Shown piece by piece: positions 1 to 11,119 of a DNA stretch of 64,000 bases (its first letter is position 1; each line of letters opens with the position of its first letter). Below the pieces are notes generated by a model. The model was not told the origin of the DNA, ran no database searches, and saw only the letters and a list, made by a program, of their open reading frames with translations. The DNA lies in contig CM068313.1 of NCBI GenBank assembly GCA_034766995.1, forward strand, positions 907,501 to 971,500, written 5' to 3'. A program made the translations under genes and the position numbers. Origin of the DNA: Acanthacorydalis orientalis (Eukaryota; Arthropoda; Insecta; Megaloptera; Corydalidae).

Positions 1-95
1 AAGACATAAAATTATCAGTTTTTTGACAGTTTAAACAACAAACAACAAACTCAATGGCCTGCTCTGATTTTTTAGTATAATTTATAGATAGCACT

Positions 96-150
<55 letters not shown>

Positions 151-304
151 TATATGTGTATTTTATGAACTTCCAGTTTTTTTACTTATTTCATTATAAC
201 CAAAATTCATCGAAATATACAGAACGTATTACACCACTTTTTAATGACACTTCAAGAAACAAAAGAAAAGCGTTCACGCGCAATAGCCTGATCTGATTTT
301 TGAA

Positions 305-382
<78 letters not shown>

Positions 383-708
383 CCTGAGAAAGCTATATTG
401 AAAATATTAGAATGCTGTAAACAAACAAAACTCCAAAATCAAAGTTTCAAAATCGAATGCGTGCGGATTTAATTATAAAAAAACGCTTTAATAATTGTAT
501 TATCAGTGTGTTTAATAATTGTATTATCAGTGTGTTTTTTAAATGTCAAGTATACTTTTCACTTGGATTTATTGCTTGGTTTCATTATAACGGTCAAAAA
601 CTCATCAAAATATATAAAAGTATTGACACTGTTTATTGACAGTTCAAATGAAAATCATACATTCACAATAGCTTACTTTGATTTTTGAATTGTTAAATCG
701 GAATATTT

Positions 709-786
<78 letters not shown>

Positions 787-800
787 TTCTATGCGTGAGA
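1..800. repeat. AT-rich, diverged tandem units each ending in a (TA)n tract
   Basis: No gene is visible. Three diverged units can be aligned by eye. Each has a phrase like TTTCATTATAAC followed by ATCRAAATATA, then a phrase like AATAGCCTGATCTGATTTTTG or a variant (near 55-75, 280-305 and 668-690), and each is followed by a long TA run (99-147, 308-378, about 707-787). Inside lies an exact 24-bp tandem duplication at 487-510 and 511-534. The spacing is irregular, so this is an old, expanded tandem repeat or a dispersed element, not a clean satellite. The short open frames here are low-complexity and not credible genes. Confidence 0.5.
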
Positions 801-879
801 TATTTAAGGTTAATTAAACATATTTAATGCGAGAATCACTGAATCATCACAGTCGATGAGCCAGCGTTTCCCACACAAA

Positions 880-1790
880 GTTTCAATTGAATAATAACGT
901 ATGTGCATTGTTATTAATGGAGAACAAGAACAAGAGACACCAACGTACGGATCGCGCAGCGTTATCAGATGACAAAGGAAACGCGCGTCAGCGATCCGTC
1001 CGTCTTTGTCGCTACGACGCGCATCGCGGTGAAACGAACACAAAGCAACGGCAGCGAAACGAAAGAAAAAAAAAAGAGAAAGAAAAAGACCGCACGCTAA
1101 ATACCTAGTGTCGAAGCGCTGTTGGACTGGACGTCCGCTCTCGGTCGGGGAACCGCGTGAAACTGAACAAACGAACGTGAATACGAACGGAAAAACTCGA
1201 ACGTGCGACACTGTTGTGTCGCGTCGCGCGAAAACCGATGCGCACTTCCGTCAAGTCGACGCTAGACTGCCGTGAGCGCTGCGCTCGGGCCGTAACGACC
1301 GTGTTGTTGTTGTCGTCGTCGCGCGTGTGTGTGTGTGTGTTTTTTTTTCACATTCGCCCTTCTTCTTCTTCTTCTTTTTTATTTATAGAACTGACGCCGT
1401 CGGTTCTAATTATAAATCGGGCGCATTTTATACCAAGTACTGCTTAGATTCGAGAACGCCTTTGTTGTAGGATAGTGACATTTAAGTGGCGCAAATCGAC
1501 GGATCCGCGGAATCAGCACGTGTCATCTACGCCTCGTTCGGATCGCGCGAAAGTGCGCAATTTTTTCGCCGTCGTCTGACGCGGCGAAGGACGCGGTGCT
1601 TGCATGTTTTCGCGAATTCCTGCGCTTAATTTATCACATTTTCGGAATTCGTACGTGTTTTTAATCGCGGGCGAACACACGGCGTGCATAAATGTACAGT
1701 GTGGTCCGCGACAGCTGACGTACGGACGTGACGGGGATGCGAGAGGAACAGAAAAAGTCTATGTAAACAGTTGATCTCCGGTACTCTATT
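880..1790. promoter_or_regulatory. CpG-rich block, possible promoter or 5' leader of an unidentified gene
   Basis: This stretch is clearly richer in G+C and CpG than its surroundings and resembles the 5' regions of the recognised genes in the window. It contains a (GT)n/T-run and a (TTC)n microsatellite at about 1325-1380. Open frames on both strands (for example 810-1211 minus) show no family motif and no similarity I recognise. A non-coding first exon or promoter is the most economical reading. There is no visible coding exon to attach it to. Confidence 0.3.
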
Positions 1791-2164
1791 GAAGAGACGC
1801 GCGGTTGTTTTTTTTTTACTTTTCTGTCATAGTAGACATGAACTTTGTACTTACTTTTATATCGAGTACTGTACTTAATATGCTTCGCTCTTCATCGTTA
1901 ACCGAATTCAAACTTTTAAAATTAAAAGTAACAATTACTGAATAACAAATCAAACGAAAAGTATGACATACTGTCAACCCTGTAGGAATAAAATATAAAA
2001 AATAATTAAATAAATTTAAATAAGTCTAACTCTAAAATCAAATCTTTTGGATGAAATGAATAAATATTGATATTAATAATTTTAATATTATTTAAATATT
2101 AATAATTTTCATTTTTGATCATTTAATGTGATAAATATTTTAATTATTTTTACAAATGGATTTT

Positions 2165-2413
2165 TCTATCGGCGCGCAAAGAGCACTCGATTATAATTCC
2201 ATGACATTTCGCTCGTTGTGCTGCTTGCATACTTTGCACTTGAGAAAATGCAGCAACGTCAAAGACAGCTGTGAGATTCGAACGAAACCACAGAGATTTT
2301 CAACAAGGCGTGTGACTCGATCCTTCTCTCTCGCACTCTCTGTCCGTGATATATTCTTACTCTTTTTTATCAGAGTGCGTCAAGCTGTCACTTAATAAAC
2401 AAAATGAATGTGG
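2165..2413 (-). repeat. Unnamed interspersed repeat family A, copy 1 (inverted)
   Basis: Read on the minus strand this matches the three copies at 3628-3884, 3999-4250 and 4573-4790. Shared landmarks are TTTGTTTATTAARTGACAG, then AAAGAGTAAGAATATATCAC, then GAGAAGGATCGAGTCACACG, then CACGCCTTGTTGAAAATCTC. The copy is opposite in orientation to the other three, so the locus can form a long hairpin with about 1.2 kb of loop. No coding capacity is seen. Likely a short non-autonomous element. Confidence 0.65.
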
Positions 2414-2510
2414 TTTATTGTAATGGCGTTTTTAATACCTGGAAAATATCTTCGGTTCGAAATTAATGAAATTATATATTCACTATTTTAATTTTTCAAT
2501 ATTTATGATA

Positions 2511-2534
2511 TACATATATATATATATATATGTT

Positions 2535-2614
<80 letters not shown>
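2511..2614. repeat. (TA)n / (TATG)n microsatellite
   Basis: Alternating TA with interspersed TATG units; a simple repeat seen directly in the sequence. Confidence 0.9.
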
Positions 2615-2615
<1 letters not shown>

Positions 2616-3378
2616 GTCTAAATGTGGAATTTGTTCAGAACAATAACTGGAATGTATTTAAAAGTACAGAAGGTCGTTTTAGAAATAAACATCGTAGACG
2701 CTTGTCTTTTTTTTATTACATACTTATAGAATATCTTATTGTTATGCTCTGTATCGATGCCAATTATTTTTTGGCGATGCTTTTTTCGCCTATTTTTAAT
2801 TATTCCTACGGATTCGTCAAATCGTCTTGACATAGGAAGACGGACGGGACATATTTATGTGAACGGCGGCAACAATAACGGCGATGATGATTGAACGGAT
2901 AAGAGATTAGACGAACGGATCCATCTTACGTTATGTCGACGTTCCGCATTGCGCATATGAGGGAGTAAGGGTCGGCGAGACTGTATGCGAAAGGGGAAGT
3001 AATCGAACTGCACAGACGGACGTTTGATTCGTTTCAGAAGAATCCGATCGAAGATATCCGATGATTGATCGTCGATCGTCTGTGATTGTTGTCTGTGTGC
3101 GTTTCGATAACTCATCGGTTATCATCGCGGCGTTAAGGTACAGAAGAGGTAATTGAAATGGAAATATCGTCGATTATAACACATTAAGTACACCTTTCCA
3201 CATTTTTTTTTCAGGCATGAAACCTTCCCGAGATTTTATACACATATACGAGTTGTTTAGTGTGCTGAGGTCATTCCCTGATAGAAGCGTTTAGCCAGAA
3301 GCAAAGTGAAAATAAATTGCGGATATAGATCCACTATTCAATACTGACTTCGAAAACCGCCCTCAACTATTTATAAAC

Positions 3379-3380
<2 letters not shown>

Positions 3381-3424
<44 letters not shown>
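3381..3424. repeat. (TA)n microsatellite
   Basis: Uninterrupted TA dinucleotides. Confidence 0.9.
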
Positions 3425-3428
<4 letters not shown>

Positions 3429-3482
3429 TTATATTATTGAAAACAAACTCATAAATACATTCAGTATCTACTGAGTTTCCGT

Positions 3483-3590
3483 TTGGGGGATCGGAGGGCG
3501 AATAACGTCAAGTACCTAAGCGTCGTACACGACAAGTCTCTGAACTTTAAGAGCCACGCCGAGCATGTGCTTATGAAAGCTCGGATGTAA
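3483..3590 (+). pseudogene. Non-LTR retrotransposon reverse transcriptase fragment
   Basis: One frame reads NNVKYLSVVHDKSLNFKSHA followed by EHVLMKARM and a stop. The pattern VKYLGVxLDxxLxFxxH is a well known stretch near the C-terminal side of the reverse transcriptase of R1/Jockey/I-type non-LTR elements. Here the usual G of YLG is S and the L of LD is H, and there is no coding sequence on either side, so this is a roughly 35-codon scrap. It sits between copies of repeat family A. The family assignment below 'non-LTR' is not possible. Confidence 0.5.
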
Positions 3591-3627
3591 CTGCACGTCT
3601 TATAATAGATCTGAAACATCTGTATAT

Positions 3628-3884
3628 TATTTACAACAATCTACCGTCATTTTGTTTATTAAATGACAGACCGACACACTCTGATAAAAAAAGAGTAAGA
3701 ATATATCACGGACGGAGAGTGCGAGAGAGAAGGATCGAGTCACACGCCTTGTTGAAAATCTCTACGGTTTCGTTCGAATCTCACAGCTGTCTTTGACGTT
3801 GCTGCATTTCCACACGGCAGTACGCAAGCAGCGCAACGAGCGAAATGTCATTGAATTATATCGAGTTCTCTTTGTGTGAGACAA
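3628..3884 (+). repeat. Repeat family A, copy 2
   Basis: Direct copy with the left-end phrase TTACAACAATCTACCGTCAT and the internal landmarks described for copy 1. It is the closest partner of the inverted copy at 2165-2413. Confidence 0.65.
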
Positions 3885-3998
3885 AAATTAATTCGTAAAG
3901 AAACTTAAAGTGTTTATTACCACAAATATTGAAAAATTAAAATTATCAATATTTAACCTAATTAATTATGAATCAAACATATCTTCGCGTTATTAAAA

Positions 3999-4250
3999 CA
4001 TGACATTGCAACATCTACATTCGTTTTGTTTATTAAGTGACAGATTTACGCACTCGATTAAAAAAAGAGTAAGAATATATCACACAGAGTGAGTGCGAAG
4101 GAGAAGGATCGAGTCGCACGCCTTATAGAAAATCTCTACAGTTTCGTTCAAATATCCCAGCTATCTCTGACACCGTTGCATTTTCCCAGTGCTGAATTCA
4201 CAGACCGTGCAACGAACAAACATTGTCATCGAATTGTAGTTAATTTCTCT
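3999..4250 (+). repeat. Repeat family A, copy 3
   Basis: Same order of landmarks as copies 1 and 2: TTTGTTTATTAAGTGACAG, AGAGTAAGAATATATCAC, GAGAAGGATCGAGT. The 3' third is more diverged. Confidence 0.6.
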
Positions 4251-4572
4251 AAAATGGTTCAATAAATACTGACAGAGTTTCACAAAACCGTTCGTAAATT
4301 CATAAACTGCACTTGCGAAACATGAAACGACTAGAACTATTTGTTCGATATCTTTCTTATGATCAAACTCACCAACGTGTCATTTTCATATGAGAGAATG
4401 TGTAAGGATGCTACAAATTCAAACGGTAATTACTCTTCGATGGATCAACCGATTGATTTAAATTCTTATACATAACTCCTGGACATTCGTACAAAATTCC
4501 ATCAAACTGGTATCATTCTTCGAATACCTTTGATCTACTTAACTAAAGGTTTTTTTCGAATGATATTAAAAA

Positions 4573-4790
4573 TGATATTACAACAATCTGCAGTCATTTT
4601 GTTTATTGAACAACAGCTTAGCACACTGGACCAAAAAAAAGAGTAAGAATATATCACAGACAAAGAGTGCGAGGGAGAAGGATTCAATTACACGCCTTAT
4701 AGAAACTCATTGTAGTTTCTTTCAAATCTCACGGCTACCTTCTGCCACATCGCACATATTTGTGAACAAGCGAAGTGTTTTTAATGTTTC
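4573..4790 (+). repeat. Repeat family A, copy 4
   Basis: The most diverged copy. It keeps the left-end phrase ATTACAACAATCTGCAGTCA and AGAGTAAGAATATATCAC, but the right end is eroded. Confidence 0.55.
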
Positions 4791-4868
4791 AATGCCTGTT
4801 TTGATTGATTTATATTTATATTTCTCTACAAAACTTGTATAATTATTTTTTTAATTCTATTATAGATC

Positions 4869-5074
<206 letters not shown>

Positions 5075-5280
5075 AAACTTTACAATAAACAGAAAAAGAG
5101 AATTTCTTTTCTACTTGACGAGCATACTCGACATTAAACAAAAAAATGCAATCTCTTTATAACGTGCATACTCAACATTAACGGTTAAGTGATTCAGACA
5201 AATATTTTATATACATTTTCCATTAGAAAACGATAACATGATACTTAACAATGTCAACCTATAAAGTTATACTCTACATT

Positions 5281-5285
<5 letters not shown>

Positions 5286-5342
<57 letters not shown>

Positions 5343-5360
5343 CATATATGCATATATATA
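5286..5360. repeat. (TA)n microsatellite with CATA ends
   Basis: TA run with CATACATATATG at its right end. A minus-strand frame through it gives only Ile/Tyr repeats and is not a gene. Confidence 0.9.
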
Positions 5361-5724
5361 CAACTATTTACATTAATAACAAGTTCGTAATATTCAAAAA
5401 TATACGGAAAATCATAAAATGAGTGCGACGCGTTTTTCTTGGCTGCATATTCGAACGGATTCGGTGACACGACGGTGACTCACAGCGCGGTCATTTTCAG
5501 AAAAAAAAGACACGATCATATTTTCGAAATATCACCAACAATGAGACATTTTAATCGTTATTGTATATTTATCGTCGCATGAGAGCAGATTGTATTTTTA
5601 AATCGCAATCATTGTTCGCTTGCTGCGCGTCGAAAGAGCGTTGGGACCGACACGATTGTCGCTTGTTTATCGGTTTCACGGTTGGGGGTTTTGATATCGA
5701 CTCTTCAGTGCAAGGGTAGATTTT

Positions 5725-5772
<48 letters not shown>

Positions 5773-5951
5773 TCCAAATAAAAATCTACCTCTAATATAA
5801 AATCAAGGAGGCTATAAGGAGACCGAACTCGGTCGATTGCCTATTGTAATCAATTTAAGAGACTCGATTATCGGATGGCGGCGCTAGTAGCAGAATGAAG
5901 GGACTTCTGCGCGCATGCAGATGCGCACAATTCTCGGTACCACAATATCTG

Positions 5952-6670
5952 TTAAGGGGACCCGGTGGTCTAGCGGCCTAAAATTTAAGCTATTTTAAAA
6001 AAAAATTTTCTATATGAGGGTAATGAATAATGCTTTCAAATTTTTTTACACTTATTTTATTACTAATAAACTACACAAAAATGAAAATAAAGACAAAAAA
6101 AAAATTTTTTTTTAATTAGAAAAATGATGCTGAAGTCTCCCTCTCTAAAAAAATGGAATTGCGTGGTGAATGATGATTTATCTCTCCCTCTGATCTGAAA
6201 TAAAACAATTGACGAATTTTTAATTAGTATAAGTATAGCTATCGCAGGAAGTAGAATAAAAAAAAAAAATTTGACAAAATGGCGCGTAGTCAAAAGTACA
6301 AGTTTGAAAACGACCAGTATTTTTGAATGTTTTGTTAATAAAAAAAATATAAATATTTTACGGAAACTATTAGAGAGCTAGCGAGCGAGAGCTAGAACTA
6401 TTCAGAATAACATATTAAAATTTCAGACAAATCGGTCAAGTAGTTTTTTTTTCTGGCCCCCGCAAGACGAAAAAAAGTAGTTTCGAGATAAACGCGTTTA
6501 AAGTTTCAAGCAAGTATATTCTCAAGAAACTGACCTGACCTTCTAATGGGCTGTAGATCCTGAAATACTCTGAATTTCGTCATCAAATTTTAACAGTATA
6601 TTTTTAAGATACTATACTTTCGAAAAAAAAAACGATTTTTCGAAAATTCTAGACCACCGGGTCCCCTTAA
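5952..6670 (+). mobile_element. TTAA-flanked inverted-repeat element, copy 1 (719 bp, non-coding)
   Basis: The element begins TTAA followed by GGGGACCCGGTGGTCTAG and ends with the exact reverse complement followed by TTAA. A second copy, about 95% alike by eye, lies at 27019-27739, also bounded by TTAA. Duplication of TTAA on insertion is the hallmark of piggyBac-type transposition, so a non-autonomous piggyBac-like element is the best reading. The inside is AT-rich; the lysine/phenylalanine-rich minus-strand frame (6063-6293) shows no transposase motif. The two copies differ by small indels and by a segment near 6376-6390 (corresponding to 27440-27450). Confidence 0.7.
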
Positions 6671-6913
6671 GAACAGCATGTACTAACAAAATGAACGTAA
6701 ACAAAAAAATGAGGACCATAGATAAAAGACCCCTGACTGACTGAAATTCGGCAACTTGATATGTTACAACCGAATACTAACACCTAATGTGCACAGTTTG
6801 AGATAGTGAGAGGGAGAAAAATTGATTACTTTTAAAATACTGAAATCGTTAACAGAAAATGTAGTTTAGTATTATTATTATAATTTAAAATTGTACTAAA
6901 ACCTAAAGGCGGG

Positions 6914-6976
6914 GCCACACATGCGGCTGTTCGCCGAACACCGAGCCAAATTTAGCCGAACGCCGAATGTGTGGAT
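6914..6976. repeat. Short GC-rich inverted repeat (hairpin)
   Basis: Arms CCACACATGCGGCTGTTCG (from about 6914) and CGAACGCCGAATGTGTGG (from about 6958) pair with a short loop. It is probably a terminal remnant of a small DNA transposon. Nothing else in the neighbourhood explains it. Confidence 0.45.
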
Positions 6977-7247
6977 GGATCTGGATCTAGCCGAGCATCA
7001 CATTGTTTTTGATTGTCGCTTATGCGCATTTCGACGGTAACGCCATCATCCCCAGAGCGCCAAGGTACAATAAAATCTTGACAATAGTGTGTGAAATGGT
7101 TATGAATAATTAACCACGCCGATCGGACGTCTGTCGAAAATATTGTAATCAGTGCGTGCGAGACAGATAAGGACAGAGTATGTACCGTCTCGTGTGTTAA
7201 AGTGTTTACAATATACCACGGCATCCGAAAGATTTGCGAGCGTCGAC

Positions 7248-7430
7248 GAGCGAGATGGACATATGGCATTTCGTCGAAAGTCAAATCTCGCTTTCTGTCT
7301 CGAATAAACAAACTGTGTATCCAACGATACCTCGATCGAATTTTTATTGTTAATACAGACATTTACATAGATATTACATTAAAAAAGGATAAAACTGTAC
7401 TTATTGATGAAAACCTGTAACATTTTTCTT
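7248..7430 (+). repeat. Unnamed interspersed repeat family B, copy 1
   Basis: Shares with 26090-26275 and 35581-35815 the order GAGCGAGATGG, ATATGGCATTTCGT, TCAAATCTCGCT, CTGTCT, AATAAACAA, then ATTACATTAAAA, AAAACTGTACTTAT and AAAACCTGTAA. The opening GAGCGAGA and the following TCTCGCTY are an internal inverted repeat. All three copies are on the plus strand. No coding potential is recognised. Confidence 0.6.
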
Positions 7431-7438
7431 TGCATTTC

Positions 7439-7439
<1 letters not shown>

Positions 7440-7500
<61 letters not shown>
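7440..7500. repeat. (TA)n microsatellite
   Basis: About 60 bp of uninterrupted TA. Confidence 0.9.
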
Positions 7501-7504
<4 letters not shown>

Positions 7505-9396
7505 GCGCGTTGCTGAATATAAATTGGCACGAATGATTGACAAATATCAGCTACGTTCGAATCGTATCTAAATACATAAGATATTTTCGTCCGAATTTCA
7601 GTGCGGTCGAGTTTATGCTGCGAAAACCGGACACTCGGCCAGAAAAATACGCTTTACAATTATTTGTATTGAATTATCCGTACGCCAATACACTATAATT
7701 AGTCGTTTTTATTACTGGGTCAATAGAATGTTGCGAACGAGACGATTTTTTTCATAGAAATCGGATCACGTCCAGAGAACGGAATCATTCCGATAACGAG
7801 TCGACCCGAAGCGCGCCGATCGTGTCTGATCCGTGCTCGTTTGCTGACTTCTTTTTTGTTTTCTTTTTTCGGTTTTGTTCATTGTTTGCTTGAACCGTGT
7901 AATATATTTTGAGACTGCCGATTGAATAATAAACAGTATCTATCTATATGATAGAAAGAAAGTGCTATATGTTCGAGATGCGTTAAGAAAATGAATACAT
8001 TTCATCCGATATCAATCTGAACAATGACAGGACACCTTTTTCAACATTATTTGTTTAATACTCGAAGCAGGATGGCGTAGTCTGAATCATTAAAATTGAA
8101 TATTCATTGATTTGCATCGATAAAACTGTTTATAGTTGAAAATGAATGTCCTGTCGTGTCGAATTCGGGGAGTCGGCCCATTTAGGACGTTTCCGTGCCA
8201 CGAAACGCTCGCAAGTAACGATCGAAAGTGATCCATAATGATTTATTGAACACTTTCGCCCCCGAACGGTCTGTGGGATGAAAAAAGAATCGATTTGTGA
8301 AGGCGCTTAAGGATTCCTTTACTGTTTCATTCGTGATTTTCGAATTTAAGATCTTTTTGTCGAAAACCGTGCGTGTAGCACATCCTTAACCCTTTCTCTG
8401 TCTACCTAGAAATCGATTAACCCTCCCGTTCCGATGCAGTAAATTCAGTTGACCGCATGTTTTTATTTGCAAATATCCACCTTTCTGTCACTCATAGAAC
8501 ACTGATACTCCTTGAAATCCTCTGTCATTCAGTACTTTCACTGACGAATATTAAAAATAATCACAGAAACCACAAATGTTGCTTTAATTCCCTCGTTTGT
8601 TTCAAAATGTATTATTAATTTTGAATATCCATGGCAGCCGTGACATTTACAGCAACGAATTGTAACGAATAACGCACGAAGTGTGCCGAGTAACAACTCT
8701 GAGTGAGAGGAAAAAACAAATGAAATATTCAACCGTGCCTTGATACCAAGCCGATTAGTATATTGTTTACTTTGTGAATTTCAAACAATAGTTTAAGCAA
8801 TAAATACACTTATTTTTGTGTTAGTGTTTTTATTTTATTTTATAGTTTTATAATATATGCAAAAAAATGGTGTTAAAATTTTAAATACAATAATATTAAA
8901 TTCGGTAGAAAACCTAATGGCCTATAACCGTAATATCTTATTATTATTTACTAAGAATCATGTAAAAACCCGCCATAGAAACATGTATTCTAATTTATTT
9001 TATATGTGTTATTCTAATTATGCTTTTCTGATAACAGAGGACATATCATTTCAGTACTCCAATTTTATCAAAGCGTATGAAAGAGAAAAAAGTTGTAAAA
9101 CGATTGAATTGCAAATAATTATATTTTGTTTCGTTCTTTTACACTCTATTCTGTTATTTTTTTAAATATTTGTTAAATATCTAATCATTGAACCGTTCAG
9201 TTAAAATTTATTTTTTCCCACAGCCGTGCTTTAGACCATGGATAAAGCTCTCTAGATGACAAGGTACTGGTTAAAAATCTATCGCATGACAACTATTCAC
9301 TGGGTGCGGGATGTTAACTCTCTATGACATCGCTAGAGGCACTGTCCGTGCGATATTTGAATACTTGAAAATTGAACATTAAATTTGTCATACACT
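7501..9396. other. Gene-free AT-rich intergenic DNA
   Basis: I see no coding exon, RNA gene or repeated element here. An AT-rich 102-codon frame at 8857-9165 is dominated by Ile, Leu, Asn and Phe and has no recognisable motif, so I do not call it. Confidence 0.5.
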
Positions 9397-9528
9397 CCCA
9401 TTCGGAAATGTTTAATTTTAACACAATTTTATAATTATTCTGAAGTAATGAATTCGATATAAAGTACGAAATTTATTACTTTAAAATTATTATCAATTGT
9501 GTTAAAATTAAATATTTTTGAATGGATG
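9397..9528. repeat. Short palindromic element (about 53-bp arms)
   Basis: Left arm 9397-9449 and right arm 9474-9528 are near-perfect reverse complements; the shared core is TTTAATTTTAACACAATT. A loop of about 24 bp separates them. This is a miniature inverted-repeat element or a long stem-loop; flanking duplication is not obvious. Confidence 0.65.
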
Positions 9529-9729
9529 TGAATATATTTTAAATTATTTAATTTTTTATACCTGTAGATTATAACAATGCCCTTATTAATTATTATAAGT
9601 GGTCTAGACGTCAAGTTTAAAAACTATATAACAGTACTTTCTGATTACTTTTTCTTTTACCTTGCAAAAATAAAGAGATTTAAAGTGGTCATTGAAAATA
9701 TCGTCCTTTAAAGTGAAGAATCAAGTGTC

Positions 9730-9731
<2 letters not shown>

Positions 9732-9766
<35 letters not shown>
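9732..9766. repeat. (TA)n microsatellite
   Basis: Short uninterrupted TA run. Confidence 0.9.
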
Positions 9767-9767
<1 letters not shown>

Positions 9768-10080
9768 GTGTATTATAATAACACAAAGTATTTTATTTAT
9801 AATCACATATGTTATAAATAAAATTACCTTTATTCTTTTTATGCCATTAGACTATGCAATAATACATACTTTAAGATCATAACTCGCACGAAAACAATTT
9901 CGAACGATTTGATTGGCTGGTGTCAGAGTCAATCTTAACCTCTCTTCTACACAATAATCATTCGAAACTTAATCAATGAAAAAGTGACTGTGTCAGTTGT
10001 CAGAACGTGCGCCGCCGACGAAACCTTACTAACAAAATTATCCAAGCGAATATACACAGGGCGAACTGAAGTGAACGACG

Positions 10081-11008
10081 ATGTCCGAGAAACCGAAAGT
10101 CGATTTGGGTCTTTTAGAGGAAGACGACGAGTTCGAGGAGTTTCCAGTCGAAGGTGGGACATTTCGAGGTTAGTACTGTGACTTGCTGTTTATCTGACAG
10201 GACGTTCCGTTTTCGCAGATTGGGCGAACAAGGATAAAGACGAGGAGGATATCAGCGTGTGGGAGGATAATTGGGAGGATGACAATATCGAAGATGATTT
10301 CAACGTACAGTTAAGGTTGGTCGCACTATTCAATTAATCGTTTGTTATGGAAGGAGAATAACGTGACGCTGTTATTTCGACGTTGTTTTTTTTTTGTTTA
10401 TTGTATTGTATTTTTGAAATAAATGTTTTTCTTTATGGTTGACCGGGTATTTTCAGATAAAACTATTCTAGTTCAGGTTGAAAGGTCGATATTTTGATTC
10501 TAGATGATATATTTTTTTTAATATAAAGCTCTATACATGCCTGTACAAGAAATGAAAATTGTTCCACGGTTATCAGTTTTTTGTTTGGGTTTCCCCCCCT
10601 CTGTAGTTGTTTATACGCTCGACCGATGGCCTCAAACCTTTTTTAATTATAATCGTTAACTCTTGTCTTGTAGATTTTTTTTTATTAAAGAAGATTAGTA
10701 ATATAAATACATTTTGTAAGCTTAACCTGATTCTTATAAAATAACAAATTATCCAATTACACTTCACAAAAGACTTCTTACTTTGTTTGTCTTCTTGATT
10801 TCCCAATCTGTAAAGGCCCGAAAATATTTTAATGAAAACATTAATCTAATTACTGTCGATAACACAATTTTCTATTAAATAAGACTGTTGGAATCCTTTC
10901 TGTAAAAATGTGCTCCGAGAAATTTATTCTTATTTGAAACGATGTTCATTTCTTTCCAGGGCTCAACTCACGAAGCAGGAAAACAAAACAGATACAAAAC
11001 AGTTCTAA
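10081..11008 (+). CDS. SEM1: 26S proteasome complex subunit SEM1/DSS1 (72 aa, 3 exons)
   Basis: Exons 10081-10153, 10219-10315 and 10960-11008 join in phase to a 72-residue acidic protein; the human protein has 70. The N-terminus contains [16 protein letters not shown] and the second exon [14 protein letters not shown], the two acidic, Trp-containing stretches that define the family. The junctions fall in the middle of codons (GA|T giving Asp-Trp, AG|G giving Arg) and restore the family alignment. SEM1 is an intrinsically disordered subunit of the proteasome lid, of TREX-2 and of BRCA2 complexes, acting mainly in the nucleus. The start ATG opens the conserved MSEK sequence. Intron 2 is long (644 bp) for this window. 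The gene converges on GPN2, whose stop is only 111 bp away. Recognition is very secure. Confidence 0.95.
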
Positions 11009-11083
11009 TTATTTATCATATTTGTAATACACGTACGTTAATACAATGTAAATTAGATTATAAAGACTTATTTTCATAACTAT

Positions 11084-11089
11084 AATAAA
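11084..11089 (+). terminator. AATAAA poly(A) signal, probably for SEM1
   Basis: A canonical AATAAA lies 75 bp after the SEM1 stop and 30 bp before the GPN2 stop codon, so the SEM1 transcript probably ends against or inside the GPN2 3' end. Confidence 0.6.
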
Positions 11090-11119
11090 TACACGGCTTT
11101 TCTATAACGTCGTCTTTCG

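Noticed and set aside
810..1211. 133-codon minus frame in the CpG-rich block
   Set aside because: Low-complexity Phe/Arg/Ser composition, crosses an A-run, no motif; more likely untranslated 5' sequence.
6063..6293. Minus-strand frame with a hydrophobic start, repeated at 27177-27359
   Set aside because: It lies inside the non-coding TTAA element in both copies; the frame ends differ between copies and no transposase motif is present.
8857..9165. 102-codon open frame on plus
   Set aside because: AT-driven composition, no domain, no splice partners, no similarity to any family I know.
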